Source: JAKFVC01 sp040386595
GTDB taxonomy: Bacteria; Planctomycetota; Planctomycetia; Planctomycetales; Planctomycetaceae
Length of the DNA stretch: 64,000 nt
Reading direction: 5' to 3'
Assembly (NCBI GenBank): GCA_040386595.1
Contig: JAZKFE010000109.1
Coordinates: 23,976 to 87,975, forward strand
The notes beneath the pieces were generated by a model. The model was not told the origin of the DNA. It worked only from the letters and a program-made list of their open reading frames with translations, and did not search any database. Each line of letters starts with the position of its first letter. The stretch's first letter is position 1. This document shows positions 8,501 through 16,064 of this stretch, one piece after another. The translations under genes were made by a program, and so were the position numbers.

Positions 8501-10108
8501 ATCGGCTTCTCGGGGGAGATCGACGGTATCTCTGAGTCGTGTCGGAATGGGGATAAATGAAGAACGCGGCGCCCCACTGCGTTGGAGTGAAAAGGGGCCG
8601 CGTTCAGAGCCGGAGTTGGAGTTTAATTTTTTAGTGAATATTTTATACTTGGCATCTTCGACATCGAACAGGTTCTGATGATCGCCGATCGTCTCTGAAC
8701 CACCCAGCCAGAGGCTGCCTCCCGGTTTTAGTGCATAGTGCAGCGTGGGCATGATGCGTTGCTGCAGCACCGGTTCCAGATAGATCAACAGATTGCGGCA
8801 ACTGATCAAATCGATTCGCGAGAAAGGAGGGTCGGCCAGCACGTTGTGCCGAGAGAAGACACACGCATCTCGGATCGTCTTGCTGATCCGGTATTTGCCG
8901 TCAGTCTCCGTAAAGAACCGTTGCAGGCGTTCTGGTGAGACATCCAAGGCGATGTCTATCGAGTAGATGCCCGCCCGCGCTTTATCAATGACTGCGGGGT
9001 TCAAATCGGTGGCAAAAAGCTGGCAAGGGACCGAGCTTCCCGCCGCTTCAGCGGCCTCGGTGAATGCCATGGCGAGCGAATAGGCTTCTTGTCCGCTAGA
9101 ACAGCCGAGCGTCCAGATTCGCACCGGATCGTGTCGCGATCGGTCCTTAAGCAGACGCGGGAACACTGTGGTTTTGAGAACTTCGAATGCCGCCGGATCG
9201 CGAAAGAAACTCGTGACGCTGATCAGAATGTCCTGATAGAGGGCCTCGACTTCCGCCGGTGTTTCTTGCAGGTAGGCGGCATACTCTGACAGCCCGTCCA
9301 TCTTCTGTAGGACCATGCGGCGAGTGACACGGCGGTAGAGAGTGTTGATTTTATAATGGGTGAAATCGACACCCGTGGTGTGATGCAGCAGTTGTACGAT
9401 TTCGGCAAGGTTAGGCTTGTCGTCAGCCTGTTGCTCGATGGGTTTCGGTACGGCATACGGATGGTGACCGATGCGGACGATTTCCTGGGCGATTTCACTA
9501 GGGGAGAGCACGAAGTCCACACATCCCGACGCAATGGCACTGTGCGGCATACCCTCGCACTGGGCAGTCGCATCCTGGGCAAAGGTGATGCCTCCTTCAT
9601 CCTTGATGGCTTCCAACCCCAGTGTGCCGTCGGAAGCCGTTCCGGACAGAACCACGCCGATGGCCTGATGCCGCCGGTCTTCGGCCAGTGAGCGAAAGAA
9701 TTGATCCACCGGTCGATGGATCCCTTGGCCCTCGCGTGGCAGGAGTTGTAATGTCCCCAACTTGGTGACCAGACTGCGATCGGGTGGGATGACATAGACG
9801 TGGTTGGGCTGGACTATCGATTCGTCACGAACTTCAGTGACTGGCATCTTCGTGACTCGCGAGAGAATCTCGGCCAAGGCGCTGGAGTGCGTGGGAGCCA
9901 GGTGTTGTACTAGCACGAATGCCATTCCGGTGTCAGAAGGCAAGGCTTTGAGTAACTGTGTGAACGCTTCCAGTCCCCCGGCCGAAGCACCAATGCCGAC
10001 AATCGGAAACAGCAGACCTTCGCCCAACTCGGCGACTTCGTCCACATTTTCGAAGGTACTCGGCAATGCTGCGGGTTCTTCAGCAATCGTTGCAATTGGG
10101 GGTGTCAT
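5600..10108 (-). CDS. CheB-CheR-PAS hybrid histidine kinase with C-terminal receiver
   Basis: About 1502 residues, predicted cytoplasmic. Approximate order: CheB methylesterase (30-230; GIGASAGG serine, VQHLAP histidine, GTASDG aspartate); CheR N-terminal and SAM-methyltransferase domains (235-490; SVTSFFRD, LGCSSGQEAYSLAM, SCRNLLIYL); a long heptad coiled coil of repeated NEELQSANEE-type units (about 680-755); three PAS segments (760-1130); HisKA with EFLAMLSHELRSPLAP; HATPase with NLLTNAAKFT and GLGIGLALVQ; and a receiver (LVVDDN, phospho-Asp in AMLDIGLPG). ATG 10108 is preferred; an in-frame GTG 21 bases upstream is possible. No chemoreceptor or CheA is adjacent. Such fusions are known in planctomycetes and other bacteria, usually with unknown input. 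Confidence 0.93.
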   Translation of the reverse strand: MTPPIATIAEEPAALPSTFENVDEVAELGEGLLFPIVGIGASAGGLEAFTQLLKALPSDTGMAFVLVQHLAPTHSSALAEILSRVTKMPVTEVRDESIVQPNHVYVIPPDRSLVTKLGTLQLLPREGQGIHRPVDQFFRSLAEDRRHQAIGVVLSGTASDGTLGLEAIKDEGGITFAQDATAQCEGMPHSAIASGCVDFVLSPSEIAQEIVRIGHHPYAVPKPIEQQADDKPNLAEIVQLLHHTTGVDFTHYKINTLYRRVTRRMVLQKMDGLSEYAAYLQETPAEVEALYQDILISVTSFFRDPAAFEVLKTTVFPRLLKDRSRHDPVRIWTLGCSSGQEAYSLAMAFTEAAEAAGSSVPCQLFATDLNPAVIDKARAGIYSIDIALDVSPERLQRFFTETDGKYRISKTIRDACVFSRHNVLADPPFSRIDLISCRNLLIYLEPVLQQRIMPTLHYALKPGGSLWLGGSETIGDHQNLFDVEDAKYKIFTKKLNSNSGSERGPFSLQRSGAPRSSFIPIPTRLRDTVDLPREADRVLLTKFAPPGVLVSPDLEILQYRGDTGPFLAPAPGKASLNLLKMLREGLLVAVRAALLRAGKEEVPIREEGLRVKSNGGYLEVAIEVIPIKGNGAETGGFLVIFEDCQHQLPPNPKAHPKADRNVTAAGDVENSRLAQELAATREYLQSVIEQQDAANEELQSANEEVQSANEELQSTNEELETSKEEIQSSNEELATVNEELNDRIAESNRVNNDLVNLIGSGQMAIVMLGPDLRVRMFTPLAEKLLNLIPSDQGRPLADIKLHLDNIQDLEPLLKEVLELAVPQEHEVRDKHGRWFSLRLRPYKTLDNKLDGVVLMLVDIDAMRHAHDRARESDAQYHAMFDATSVGVSETEPETGRLLRVNEQFTRILGYSAAELVGRTLLELTHPDDQPQVAEGFSRLMRGEIAFHETEKRLIRKDGTLAWVHVTINLVRDAQNHPLRALAITLDVSERKQTEAALNNSEVRYRRLFETAKDGILIVDVGTQKITHVNPFLMNLLDYPADHFLGKELWEIGFLRDKEASRSAMQQLNDEGSIRYENLPLEDRHRALHPVEMVANVYQEGSQWVIQCNIRDISDRSRLEMLLRGQASELSELHRRKDEFLAMLSHELRSPLAPIANAVQLLGLQRGNETRIQQQARGIIERQLGQLQHLVDDLLEVSRITSGRVQLMQSRVAVSGIVNGAIETTRPLIEQYGHELTLSLPTEPIWLHADAARLEQVLINLLTNAAKFTEEGGRIWVTVQREGDECQLRVRDSGVGITAALMPHIFELFTQAERTLDRSQGGLGIGLALVQRLTELHGGKVEVHSDLGQGTEFIVRLPVIPGDLPQPLLPTTIASQPITRSLKVLVVDDNADTTLSFSMLLRSLGHDVRTAHDGPSGVSVAIEYQPEVAMLDIGLPGLNGFEVAKRIRQEPALKDIMLIALTGYGQETDRQTSHEAGFNHHLVKPADFGKLQQILATLSDSPK

Positions 10109-11338
10109 AATACATTGCCTATCAGTCACTGCCCGGCGGTCAGCCTCGAGCTGTGGGCTGGATGGGGGTCACAGCTCAAGGTTCATGGACTTTACAACGT
10201 GGTTGGAAGTCCCACTTGAATTGGAGTTCGCCGGTCTTGCGGAGACCGGGGGGATTCCCCTGTCGGTAACGACTTTTGTAGAGCAAATACTGTTCTTTGC
10301 GGCTGGCAGATCGTCTCGTCGCAAACAATCTCGCCGGTAGCGCTCTCACCGCAACGGGTGGGCACAAGCATCATCGCGGCAGGCGCGGAAAGTTTTCTGG
10401 ATGGGGGAATCCCTAACTTGTTACCTGGATCATCGCAGATTAGCGGACTTTTATCTATCACTAGCCGATCCGGATTGTCCGCGGACGTCTGGGGCGATGT
10501 GCTTGATAACCGTGGTGTCAGCGTTGCCTGGAATGTGGGCTCCGTGGACGATCCCGAGCAGCCTTTTGACGCTTTGGAGATCGCCACGTTGTCTTTCCTT
10601 TCGAGGAATTCCGGCCCGTAATGCCCCGCCCCGCAGATCCTTTAAAGCACGCTGACGATTCCTTTTGCGATGCCTACTGGCGTGTCGGGACTCAGCCTGA
10701 CAGATCATCGCGCGAACTTGGTGCGGGTCGCGGCATGGGGGATTCCCTTCGGCTGCCAAAACTTTAGCGATTCCAGAATTGAGATTTCCGCGGACCGCCA
10801 AGCGTGTGGGGGGGCGAGGAGACGAACATTGAATAGGGATACGTAAGGGCGACACGACTTAGAAGTCCTGGGCGACTCCGTAGGACAGCGATTCTGCTGA
10901 TTGCGACAGGCTGGGTTTTCTTCAGCGAAATGCTCAGTAAGTTCGTGGCGGCAGCATCCTTCCCACGGGGACGGCATGGTTCGTGCTAAGGCGAGCATCA
11001 CCATTACTGTGCGAGCGAGATCAAGCACAAAGGTCGCGGGTGTCGGGGTTGGGAGCTCTCAAGCTCCGGTCGTTAATCCAGGACTCGCGGACTCACTTTA
11101 TTAGGGCGAAGTTTAACGCAGCGGCGCTTTCCGGCTGCGGTCTCGTGCTGCCCGACTGAGTTACTCTCGGAGCCATCCCATCCTCTACCGGGGTGTTCCT
11201 TCATTGCTGCGTGGCGCAGAGGCTGTTTCGATCGGAAATTCGATCGGCGTCGCACGCTATTTTTTATTCATTTTGTCGGTTTATTCCCAGGCGACACGTC
11301 TCGAAAAACGTGAGCGGGGAACTTCTAGGAGCAGGACA
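10109..11338. other. Long intergenic region, no supported gene
   Basis: These 1.2 kb separate the minus-strand kinase from the plus-strand cadherin-like gene, so they must hold both promoters. Several reading frames of 60-130 codons exist on both strands and overlap one another, but none has a clear ribosome-binding site or recognisable product. I see no RNA gene. It could be a decayed gene or regulatory DNA. Confidence 0.4.
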
Positions 11339-13867
11339 ATGGTTGATTTTACGTTGAGCGAATGGCTGAGATTGATTCCCCGCAAATTGACTTGGAATAC
11401 CCGACGCAAGTCGCGTCAAGTGAGGCTGGCTCGGGTTGAAGGTCTCGAGCAACGTGCCATGTTGACGGCCACGTTGCCTGTCGCTGTCGCCGACGTCTAC
11501 ACCGTGAACGAGGACACCACGCTGACCGCCCCCACGGTACTCAGCAATGATACCGATGCTGATGGTGATACCATTGATCAAGCGGTATTGGGCACCACAA
11601 CGGCCAATGGTGTCCTGAATCTGAATACCAACGGCACTTTCACTTATACACCCAATGCGAATTTCAATGGGGTGGATACCTTCACGTATCAGGCTCGTGA
11701 TTCGCTGAACAACGAAAACAGTCTGCCAACTCTGGTGACGATTAATGTGACCGCCGTCAATGACGCACCGGTCGCGACTCCGTCGAATATCACCACCGCC
11801 GAGGACACTCCGGCCGTGGGAACGGTCAGTGGAACCGATGTGGACGGTAATCCGTTGACCTATTCCGCCGGGTCGACTGCTCCGGCCAACGGCTCGGTGG
11901 TTATTGCTCCCAATGGGACATTCACCTACACCCCCAATGCCAATTTCCATGGCACCGATACCTTCACCTTCAAAGCCAATGATTTGACGGTAGACAGCGC
12001 TGATGCTGTGGTGACGGTGACGATTACCTCCGTCAATGACGTGCCCGTCGCGAATTCGACGACCATCACCACCAATGAGGACACCACTTTCGGTGGCACC
12101 TTGACTGCAACCGATGCCGACGGCGACACGCTGGTGTACTCCACCGGAAGCGTGTTGGCACTCCACGGAATGGTCAACATCAATCCGAACGGAACCTACA
12201 GTTACACGCCTGCTCCCGACTACAACGGTCCTGACTCGTTCAGCTTTAGGGTCAACGACGGAACTGTGAATAGTGTCGACGCATTTGTGACGGTCATCGT
12301 GACCGCCGTGAATGACGCACCGGTCGCGACTCCTTCGAATATCACCACCGCCGAAGACACTCCGGCCGTTGGAACGGTCAGTGGAACTGATGCGGATGGC
12401 AATCCGCTGACCTATTCCACAGGGGCGACTGCCCCGGCTCATGGTACGGTCGTCATCGCCCCCAATGGGACGTTTACTTACACCCCCGATGCCAACTTCA
12501 GTGGCAGTGATTCGTTTACGTTCAAGGCCAATGACGGCACGACGAACAGCGCTGACGCCACCGTGAATGTCACGGTCACTGCTGTCAACGATGCCCCGGT
12601 CGCCAATCTGCAGAGCATCACCACCAATGAGGACACCACGTTCAGTGGGACCTTAACCGCCACTGACGCCGATGGCGATACGCTGACTTACTCGGCAGGA
12701 CTTGTGGCTGCGACGCACGGGACCGTGACGATCAATCCGAACGGGACATTCACCTACGCTCCCGCTGCCAACTACAACGGCCCCGATTCGTTCAGCTTCA
12801 AGGTTAACGATGGAACCGTGAATAGTGTCGACGCATTGGTGACGGTCACTGTGACCGCGGTCAATGACGCTCCGATCGCCACCCCCACAAATATTACAAC
12901 CAATGAAGACACGCCTGTCGTGGGCACGTTGTCGGCGACCGATGCTGACAACGATGTGTTGACGTACGCGATCGGTGCGAATACGCCGAACCACGGTACC
13001 GTGGTGATTGCCCCCAATGGGACATTTACCTATACGCCAGATGCGAACTACAACGGGACCGATACTTTCTCCTTTACAGCCAACGATGGCACGACGAACA
13101 GTGCCCCGGCGACCGTGACGATTACGATCACCGGAGTGAATGACGCTCCAGTCGTCGTCGATGGTTCCAATACTCAGGCCCATGACACGCAGTTCAGCGG
13201 ATCATTGTCTCCGCTGGGCACGGATGTCGATGGTGATTCCCTGACCTATATCGCGGTCACTCAGCCGCTGCATGGCACGTTGTCACTGAGCCCGGACGGG
13301 AATTTTAATTACACCCCCGCCCTGGGATTCACCGGGACCGATTTCTTCACCTTCAAGGCGAACGACGGCCAGGCTGATAGCAATATCGCCACCTACACCC
13401 TGAATGTGACCACTTTGTTTGTCCTGGAACTGTCACCAGTTCCCGGTACGATCGCCACGTCCGTTAAGGCCGCGGTGCCTCTGGATAATAACGCTCACCT
13501 AATTAATGTTAGTCCGACCGTCAATTTTGGTAACGCCTCGATCAGTGCCGGGATCATCTCGGGCGGCGACAAGCGTGACCGGATCTTCATCACGGACGGT
13601 GCCGGCGGCGGTGGAACTATCGATGCTCGTGGTCGCCGAATCCTCTTCAATGGTGTGGAAGTCGCACGATTGACCGGTGGACGACGCGGAAATGATCTGC
13701 AAATTAGCTTCAAGGGCAATGCGACGCTAGACGCCGTGGATGCGGTCTTGCAACGCATTAGCGTCAAGACTTCCAAACACGCCACACGTGCGACCCGGAC
13801 AGTTCAAATTCGGGTAAGTGCCGGCGGCGAAACTAGCTCAGCGACGATCGACGCCAACGTTGCGTAA
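11339..13867 (+). CDS. Cadherin-like tandem-repeat surface protein
   Basis: An 842-residue extracellular protein. The N-terminus carries the planctomycete secretion-type motif RLARVEGLEQRAMLTA (residues about 28-43). Seven bacterial cadherin/VCBS-like domains follow, six spaced exactly near 92 residues (276 bases), each with a VNDAPVA linker, NED at the start, TDADGD and GTFTYTP motifs of Ca-binding beta sandwiches. Residues about 700-842 form a different C-terminal domain (ISGGDKRDRIFI...). AGGAG at 11327-11331 is 7 bases ahead of ATG 11339, so I reject in-frame upstream starts. Likely an adhesin or cell-surface matrix protein. Its repeats alternate between two subtypes, see findings. Confidence 0.85.
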   Translation: MVDFTLSEWLRLIPRKLTWNTRRKSRQVRLARVEGLEQRAMLTATLPVAVADVYTVNEDTTLTAPTVLSNDTDADGDTIDQAVLGTTTANGVLNLNTNGTFTYTPNANFNGVDTFTYQARDSLNNENSLPTLVTINVTAVNDAPVATPSNITTAEDTPAVGTVSGTDVDGNPLTYSAGSTAPANGSVVIAPNGTFTYTPNANFHGTDTFTFKANDLTVDSADAVVTVTITSVNDVPVANSTTITTNEDTTFGGTLTATDADGDTLVYSTGSVLALHGMVNINPNGTYSYTPAPDYNGPDSFSFRVNDGTVNSVDAFVTVIVTAVNDAPVATPSNITTAEDTPAVGTVSGTDADGNPLTYSTGATAPAHGTVVIAPNGTFTYTPDANFSGSDSFTFKANDGTTNSADATVNVTVTAVNDAPVANLQSITTNEDTTFSGTLTATDADGDTLTYSAGLVAATHGTVTINPNGTFTYAPAANYNGPDSFSFKVNDGTVNSVDALVTVTVTAVNDAPIATPTNITTNEDTPVVGTLSATDADNDVLTYAIGANTPNHGTVVIAPNGTFTYTPDANYNGTDTFSFTANDGTTNSAPATVTITITGVNDAPVVVDGSNTQAHDTQFSGSLSPLGTDVDGDSLTYIAVTQPLHGTLSLSPDGNFNYTPALGFTGTDFFTFKANDGQADSNIATYTLNVTTLFVLELSPVPGTIATSVKAAVPLDNNAHLINVSPTVNFGNASISAGIISGGDKRDRIFITDGAGGGGTIDARGRRILFNGVEVARLTGGRRGNDLQISFKGNATLDAVDAVLQRISVKTSKHATRATRTVQIRVSAGGETSSATIDANVA

Positions 13868-13876
13868 CGAAGTCAA

Positions 13877-13916
13877 CCGACGCGATGGGATACCCTCAGG
13901 TATTCCATCGCGTCGG
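13877..13916 (+). terminator. Strong hairpin terminator after cadherin-like gene
   Basis: An 18-base stem (CCGACGCGATGGGATACC, 13877-13894) pairs with 13899-13916 with one G:T pair and a 4-base CTCA loop, ten bases after the stop codon. No T run follows. Confidence 0.7.
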
Positions 13917-14008
13917 CACTTGTTGTCGCCACTCGGATGTTGCCAGATTTCATCGGCGGAGTGTCCGCCGGGAATCTCAATGATCTTAAATATACGGAGA
14001 TGATCAGT

Positions 14009-14719
14009 ATGCGTAGTTCAATGACACGTTTCTTCAAAGTGACAGGCCTGCTTGCCGTCGCGAGCGTTTGGGCTCTCACACCCGCAGTGGCCAAGGATCC
14101 TGCCGCTGTCGAAGTCAAAGTCGGCGAAAAGACCGTTGCCGTCGGTGTGGAAACGCAACCTGCCGCAGTTGTCATTCCGGAATGCCTGGCGAAGCTGGAA
14201 CTGACTGCAGAGCAACAAAAACAAGTGAAAGACGTTGTCAGTCAGTCTGCCGCAGTCCATGCCAAAGTGTGGGGACAATTCAGCGAACGTTACCTACAAA
14301 TGATCGCGGTGGAGTCGTCGATGCTCGCCGCGATCGAGGACAATTTGACCGAACCGCAGCTCACGCATGTACGCACTCATCGGCGTAAAACCGCTCATCA
14401 TGGACGGACGGCCGTCGCGACACCCAAACCGGCGACCGCGATTGAGAATGAATTGGAGAAGGATGGCGTCCTGCTGACCGACGAGCAAGCCGCTGCCTCC
14501 GACTCACTCCAAGAGAAATATCACACGAACCTGCATGTATTGCATCGTGAGATTCAGGGACTTCATGCCCGGTTGCTGGCTCTCGAAGCTGACAAACTGG
14601 TGCAGATTGAAAAAGTGTTGACTAAAGAACAACTGGCGCAGTTGCGCACGAATCGCCGGAATGCTCCCGTCGCGCTGAAATTGGCGACGAGCAACCCCGA
14701 GCCCGCGAAGGCCGAATAG
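14009..14719 (+). CDS. Secreted Spy/CpxP-like helical protein
   Basis: A 236-residue secreted protein with signal peptide (TRFFKVTGLLAVASVWALTP, cleavage after AVA). Two copies of a motif stand out: LTAEQQKQVKDV...LTEPQLTHVRTHRR in the first half and LTDEQAAASDSL...LTKEQLAQLRTNRR in the second. This LTxEQ...R pattern is typical of Spy/CpxP-type periplasmic helical proteins, though no LTxxQ chaperone role can be proven here. CGGAG at 13995-13999 is placed well for ATG 14009. It begins a run of small secreted proteins on the plus strand. Confidence 0.75.
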   Translation: MRSSMTRFFKVTGLLAVASVWALTPAVAKDPAAVEVKVGEKTVAVGVETQPAAVVIPECLAKLELTAEQQKQVKDVVSQSAAVHAKVWGQFSERYLQMIAVESSMLAAIEDNLTEPQLTHVRTHRRKTAHHGRTAVATPKPATAIENELEKDGVLLTDEQAAASDSLQEKYHTNLHVLHREIQGLHARLLALEADKLVQIEKVLTKEQLAQLRTNRRNAPVALKLATSNPEPAKAE

Positions 14720-14818
14720 AACTGCCAAGATCTGCCGCACTGGGCATCGCAGGATGTCCGGTGCGACTTGGCACCAGATTTACTCAATCTTCAATGTGAT
14801 CGATTCAATAAGGTGCGA

Positions 14819-15166
14819 ATGATGATACGAAAACTTCTTTTCTCAGCTCTCGCCGTCGGCCTGGTGATGGCGATGACTCCGCGGGCTGAAGCCTTAGCTC
14901 AAGTCATCTCCGTTGGCCGCGGTGGCGTTCAATACAACGGTTATGGCCGAGGTTACTACGGTGGTTATGGCCCCGGGTATGGCAACGGCGGACGGGTTTA
15001 TTCCGGTTATGGGAATGGTCCTTATGGATACGGTGGCGGATACGGGTACGGACGAGGAGCTTATTACAATGGATACGGTAACTCGGGAGTCTACGTCCAA
15101 CCCGGTCGCCAATTCTACCGTCCGTTCGGAGGGGGCGGTTACAACTCCTACGGTTACGGATGGTAA
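14819..15166 (+). CDS. Secreted glycine/tyrosine-rich protein
   Basis: A 115-residue protein with a signal peptide (LLFSALAVGLVMAM, cleavage near AEALA) and a mature part that is mostly Gly, Tyr, Asn and Arg in GYG/GGYG-type repeats, so it is low-complexity and likely disordered or matrix-forming. Two adjacent Met codons (14819 and 14822) could start it; there is no strong ribosome-binding site. It sits between the Spy-like gene and the BON-like frame. Function unknown. Confidence 0.65.
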   Translation: MMIRKLLFSALAVGLVMAMTPRAEALAQVISVGRGGVQYNGYGRGYYGGYGPGYGNGGRVYSGYGNGPYGYGGGYGYGRGAYYNGYGNSGVYVQPGRQFYRPFGGGGYNSYGYGW

Positions 15167-15179
15167 TGAGCCAGCAGAC

Positions 15180-15392
15180 TTGTTGGTTCAACGAGTCGTC
15201 ATCCAACTGCAGAGTCAGCTCGGCAGTCGGGTGCACGACTTTCGGCTGTCAGTACACCAGAATCGACTGATCTTAAGAGGGCAAGTCAGAACTTATTACT
15301 GCAAGCAACTGGTGCAGGAAATCGTGATGAAAGAGACGCCCTTGCTGATTGCGGCGAACGAGATTGCCGTGTTGCACCCGTCGGAAAAGTAA
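15180..15392 (+). CDS. Small BON-like domain protein (start uncertain)
   Basis: About 70 residues with the look of a BON domain: an amphipathic helix (LLVQRVVIQLQSQLGSRVHD), then LSVHQNRLILRGQV with the conserved Gly, then a helix TYYCKQLVQEIVM and a final strand NEIAVLHP. No ATG exists in this frame near its beginning, so a TTG start at 15180 is my best guess; it could instead be translated as a frameshifted extension of the Gly-rich gene, whose stop lies 14 bases upstream and with which the same frame overlaps further. Planctomycete small BON-like proteins of this size are known. Confidence 0.5.
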   Translation: MLVQRVVIQLQSQLGSRVHDFRLSVHQNRLILRGQVRTYYCKQLVQEIVMKETPLLIAANEIAVLHPSEK

Positions 15393-15393
15393 A

Positions 15394-15463
15394 GGTGTCC
15401 TGAACCGTTTAGCGGGAATTCCGACCGCTATTGGGTTCGCGACATCCTTTTCTCTTTCTTTGC
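15394..15463 (+). terminator. Hairpin terminator with pyrimidine tract
   Basis: TGTC..GAACC on the left pairs with GGTTC..GACA on the right around an inner AGCGG/CCGCT stem, and CCTTTTCTCTTTCTTTG follows. It closes the secreted-protein run and faces the convergent gene at 15469. Confidence 0.5.
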
Positions 15464-15468
15464 CCATG

Positions 15469-15756
15469 CTACGTGTCTGTGACCGAGCCCCCATAAGGGA
15501 GTTTGAGATCGATTTCCTTCAGTACTCTTTCATAGTGGATCAGATGTGCTTGGATCTTTGATCGAAGCTCGGAAATGCATTGAGAAGCTTCATCGATATC
15601 AGATGCCGCCACGCACTTTTGGCATTCCTCAAGGAGACAATACCAAGTATGGAGTGTATCCCCTTGAATAATGATTCCAGGGAATCGGCGGTAAGGAGTT
15701 TGGACCACAACCGAGTTGGATGCCATGCTTAGCAGCTTGATCTCGGGATTCTCCAT
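15469..15756 (-). CDS. DUF6959-type small protein
   Basis: A 95-residue soluble protein with the pattern EIKLLSMASNSVVVQ, then RRFPGIIIQGDTLHTW, and a helical C-terminus (ELRSKIQAHLIHYERVLKE), which I associate with the DUF6959 family of small bacterial proteins of unknown function. GGAGAG lies about 6 bases ahead of ATG 15756, so I prefer this start to longer in-frame ones. It is convergent with the secreted-protein run. Confidence 0.65.
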   Translation of the reverse strand: MENPEIKLLSMASNSVVVQTPYRRFPGIIIQGDTLHTWYCLLEECQKCVAASDIDEASQCISELRSKIQAHLIHYERVLKEIDLKLPYGGSVTDT

Positions 15757-16064
15757 TACATCTCTCCGGTCGGTATTGAAGGAAAGTGCGAAACGCCTCT
15801 TCGATCCTTGTGGTTGAGTCATTCTCCATAAAGAGCTCGGCTGCGGCTTACTCCACAAAGCATCTGGTGATCTCCGTTGTCTTGGCTGAAAGTATGCTAT
15901 CACAAGATGTTTCTGGCGGTAGTCAGACCTTCACTTTGATTCGAGTCCCTGACGCTGATGAGTACGCGTAGCGAATCCGTTGCCTGGATTTCGCCTTCAG
16001 CCTCTCCCAACTTCATTCCACCACCTATAATGTGATCGTCTGGAAGCGTCACTTGAAGAATAGG
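15757..16064. other. Divergent intergenic region
   Basis: This roughly 300-base stretch separates the DUF6959-type gene (minus) from selO (plus) and should hold both promoters. I see no clear operator, RNA or repeat in it. Confidence 0.4.

Noticed and set aside
10192..11028. Overlapping minus-strand frames that might be a decayed gene
   Set aside because: Frames overlap in three phases, lack starts with ribosome-binding sites, and I could not match the product to any family; left as intergenic.
11264..12442. Long minus-strand frame (392 codons) opposite the cadherin repeats
   Set aside because: Its repetitive His/Arg/Gly-rich product simply mirrors the tandem repeats of the real gene.
11757..13140. 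Regularly spaced 276-base DNA repeats considered as a CRISPR-like or satellite array
   Set aside because: They are in frame and encode cadherin domains; spacing and length are far from CRISPR.
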